A program made the translations under genes and the position numbers. A DNA stretch of 64,000 nucleotides from an uncultured Draconibacterium sp. (lineage in GTDB: Bacteria > Bacteroidota > Bacteroidia > Bacteroidales > Prolixibacteraceae): the NCBI RefSeq assembly GCF_913063105.1, contig NZ_CAJXYQ010000011.1, positions 1-64,000 of the forward strand. The letters are read 5' to 3'. Of this stretch, positions 61,976-64,000 are shown piece after piece. A model generated the notes under the pieces. It saw only the letters and a program-made list of their open reading frames with translations. It made no database searches and was not told the origin of the DNA. Positions within the stretch are counted from its first letter, which is position 1. Every line of letters begins with the position of its first letter.

Positions 61976-62500
61976 TTAAGAAAAACACCAGAGAATTACA
62001 AGATACTTTATTAACAATCCCAAAATGCTTACCACAAAAAATCGTCGAAAATTATAACGCAGCATGCCGGCCGCCAAAGCAATTACCGGCGACGAAAGCG
62101 GAAACAGGTTAAAAAGAAAGATGGTAAGCATTCCGTATTGTTTTATTTTCCGTTCTGCTTTTTCAATCCGTTCGCGCCCCATAAATTCAACTATTTTTAG
62201 TGGACGAATTAAGCGGCCTATCCAATAGTCAATAAACTGTGCCACCACTGCTGTTGCCAGCGCCACACCTAGTAATATTTCTGCCGGATAATGGGGCAGA
62301 TAGTAAATAAAAGCCAGCTCAACCGGCATTAATAAAAAAAATAGGTAACCCGAAAAATGAATGAGGCCAAAAGAAAAAAGGCTTTCCGTTTTATCGGCAT
62401 AAAGCTCGCGACCAATGGTAAACGAGAACAGACAAATAGCAATTACCGAAGCAAACAGGATAAAATAGAACTTCTTTGGTATTGCTATTTTGTCGTTCAT
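61976..62500 (-). CDS. VTT/DedA-like inner-membrane protein
   Basis: A 174-residue protein with about five hydrophobic segments, of the SNARE-associated (VTT) type. The marks are FIDYWIGRLIRPLKIVEFMG and the C-terminal FLFNLFPLSSPVIALAAGML then RYNFRRF, corresponding to the conserved F-P-G/A-rich re-entrant segment. It is shorter than standard DedA (about 200). DedA proteins move lipid carriers across the inner membrane; the role here is unknown. The final residues end on WCFS close to the end of the last helix, so the frame may be complete but short. Confidence 0.72.
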   Translation of the reverse strand: MNDKIAIPKKFYFILFASVIAICLFSFTIGRELYADKTESLFSFGLIHFSGYLFFLLMPVELAFIYYLPHYPAEILLGVALATAVVAQFIDYWIGRLIRPLKIVEFMGRERIEKAERKIKQYGMLTIFLFNLFPLSSPVIALAAGMLRYNFRRFFVVSILGLLIKYLVILWCFS

Positions 62501-62660
62501 CTACTCAACAGGATTAAAAGTCAATTAATCTGTTAGTAAAGTTACGCAAATGATTTTATGCTGATAATTTTATCGACCATCGGGCTAATACCATCGTTAA
62601 CCGGGCAAAAAAGTGGGTTATTATTCCCTGTTGCGACACCAAAAATCCGGGCACGTTTAC

Positions 62661-64000
62661 CTATTCAACCGTTACACTTTTGGCCAGATTACGGGGCTGA
62701 TCGACATTACATCCTTTTAGCAGGGCAATGTGGTAAGCCAGCAACTGCAGGGGCATAACGGCCAGTAGTGGTGCCATGGCCGGGTGCGATTTGGGTATTT
62801 CAATTACATCGTTGGCGAGGGCTTTCAGGCCGGTATCGCCCTCGGTAACCACCGCTATAACATTTCCTTTACGGGCTTTCACCTCCTGAATATTGCTTAC
62901 CACTTTCTCGTAATAATCGTCTTGCGGCGCCACCACTACCACGGGCAAATTGTTATCAACCAGGGCAATTGGGCCGTGTTTCATTTCGCCGGCAGCATAC
63001 CCTTCGGCGTGTATGTACGAGATTTCTTTCAATTTTAATGCCCCCTCTAAAGCCACCGGAAAAAGGTAGCCACGCCCGAGATAAAGTGCATTTATGGCTT
63101 CGTGGTATTTTTCGGCTATCTGGCGTATTTTTTCATTTTCCTGCAAAATAATACGGCCTTTTTCTGGTACGGCAGCCAGCTCTTTCACCAACATTTTATA
63201 GTCGGCATCGCTAATGGTTGCTTTGCGTTTGGCCAGTTTTAGCGCAATCATGGTAAGTACGGTTACCTGCGCGGTAAAAGCTTTGGTTGAAGCTACGCCA
63301 ATTTCTACCCCGGCATGGGTGTACACCCCGGCATGGGTTTCGCGCGCAAGGCTTGAGCCTACCACATTACAAATTCCCAACACTGTTGCCCCTTCGGCCT
63401 TTGCCAGGTGCAGAGCTGCCAGGGTATCTGCCGTTTCACCACTCTGGCTAATTAATATCACCACATCATCAGGCGACAGCACCGGCTTGCGGTAACGAAA
63501 CTCCGAGGCATATTCCACTTCAACCGAAACGCGCGCATACTCCTCAAACAGGTACTCGGCAATTAAGGCAGCATGCCAAGAGGTACCGCAGCCAATAATT
63601 ACAATACGCTGTGCTTTCTCAATTTTCGGAAACACCTGCATTAAACCACCCAACACAATTTCAGAGTAATCGTTTTGCAAGCGTCCTCTAAATGTTTCCT
63701 CAATGGTTTTTGGCTGCTCGTAAATTTCTTTTAGCATAAAATAGTCGTAGTCGCCCTTATCCATTGCCCCTATCTCCAGATTGAGATTGCTTATTTTTAG
63801 CGAAACCGGGTTATTTTGAACGTTTTTTAGCGTGAAGCCGTCTTTTTGCAAAATGGCAATATCTTCGTCGTTCAGGTAAATTACCTGGCTGGTGTATTCT
63901 ACAATTGGCGAGGCATCGCTGGCAATAAAATACTCGCCGTCACCCAGGCCAACCACCAGGGGGCTGCCTTTGCGCGCCACCACAATTTTGTTGTTTTCGT
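62661..64000 (-). CDS. glmS: Glutamine-fructose-6-phosphate aminotransferase, C-terminal part
   Basis: The last about 446 residues of GlmS, which makes glucosamine-6-phosphate for cell wall and LPS. The 5' end lies beyond the window's right edge; the frame is open to base 64000, so the in-frame GTG at 63983 is not the start. Seen here are the end of the glutaminase domain (GLGDGEYFIASDASPIVEYT), two SIS isomerase domains (GCGTSWHAALIAEYLFEEYA, VILISQSGETADTLAALHLA, GRGYLFPVALEGALKLKEIS, EMKHGPIALVDNN) and the C-terminal QPRNLAKSVTVE. No ribozyme can be judged since the upstream region is missing. Confidence 0.96.
   Translation of the reverse strand, partial: ENNKIVVARKGSPLVVGLGDGEYFIASDASPIVEYTSQVIYLNDEDIAILQKDGFTLKNVQNNPVSLKISNLNLEIGAMDKGDYDYFMLKEIYEQPKTIEETFRGRLQNDYSEIVLGGLMQVFPKIEKAQRIVIIGCGTSWHAALIAEYLFEEYARVSVEVEYASEFRYRKPVLSPDDVVILISQSGETADTLAALHLAKAEGATVLGICNVVGSSLARETHAGVYTHAGVEIGVASTKAFTAQVTVLTMIALKLAKRKATISDADYKMLVKELAAVPEKGRIILQENEKIRQIAEKYHEAINALYLGRGYLFPVALEGALKLKEISYIHAEGYAAGEMKHGPIALVDNNLPVVVVAPQDDYYEKVVSNIQEVKARKGNVIAVVTEGDTGLKALANDVIEIPKSHPAMAPLLAVMPLQLLAYHIALLKGCNVDQPRNLAKSVTVE

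Noticed and set aside
1..64000. CRISPR array, prophage, integrase or insertion sequence
   Set aside because: No regularly spaced repeats, transposase, integrase or phage structural genes were seen anywhere in the window.

Overview
The window looks like a chromosomal segment of a marine, algal-polysaccharide-degrading Bacteroidota, most like the Marinilabiliales/Prolixibacteraceae, though the family cannot be fixed from the sequence alone. The evidence is a SusC/SusD pair, Bacteroidota-type promoters (TTTG, about 20 bp, TAnnTTTG), a futalosine (menaquinone) pathway enzyme, a 5-bladed-propeller glycosidase repertoire, and AT-rich intergenic DNA with strong bidirectional hairpin terminators. No prophage, integrase, insertion sequence or CRISPR array was seen.

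Left flank (1-5870): the 5' part of a superoxide dismutase, a MATE exporter, a repeat-bearing gap, a Tat-exported SGNH hydrolase, a two-domain universal stress protein, thioredoxin reductase and tRNA-Pro(GGG).

Centre (5871-39804): a polysaccharide utilisation locus of 19 consecutive minus-strand genes plus a divergent LacI regulator. In transcription order: Na+/solute symporter, FAD oxidoreductase, SusC, SusD, GH9-like enzyme, a propeller paralogue with an internal deletion, two propeller glycosidases, GH2, three propeller glycosidases, GH86, GH2 with an inserted domain, two propeller glycosidases, sulfatase, a propeller-GH117 fusion, and GH117. GH86 plus GH117 plus GH2 points to agar or porphyran: GH86 would cut the chain, GH2 and sulfatase would trim galactose and sulfate, and GH117 would release 3,6-anhydro-L-galactose. 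The outstanding feature is nine copies of one GH43/GH117-like propeller family. I sort them by motif into subgroup 1 (19636-20745, the N-terminal half of 7160-9484, and the shortened 27138-27791), subgroup 2 (10966-12069, 26018-27121), subgroup 3 (12077-13201, 20772-21872, 24918-26018) and subgroup 4 (18448-19584). I cannot assign this family to a known activity. Two near-identical LacI-type palindromes lie between the symporter and lacI, so the locus appears to be LacI-controlled; no hybrid two-component or ECF/anti-sigma regulator is in the locus.

Right flank (39934-64000): housekeeping and stress genes, namely OmpA-like protein, RlmD, a candidate small RNA, an ABC-F ATPase, RlmB, an ammonium transporter between two Lrp/AsnC regulators, an MscS channel, M64 peptidase, an ECF sigma factor with a small membrane protein, a frameshifted YhhN gene, HldD, MqnB, FolE, a lactonase-type propeller, a CDGSH protein, a flavin reductase-rubredoxin fusion, an NtrC-type regulator, FabD, a VTT-type membrane protein, and the C-terminal part of GlmS running off the window.
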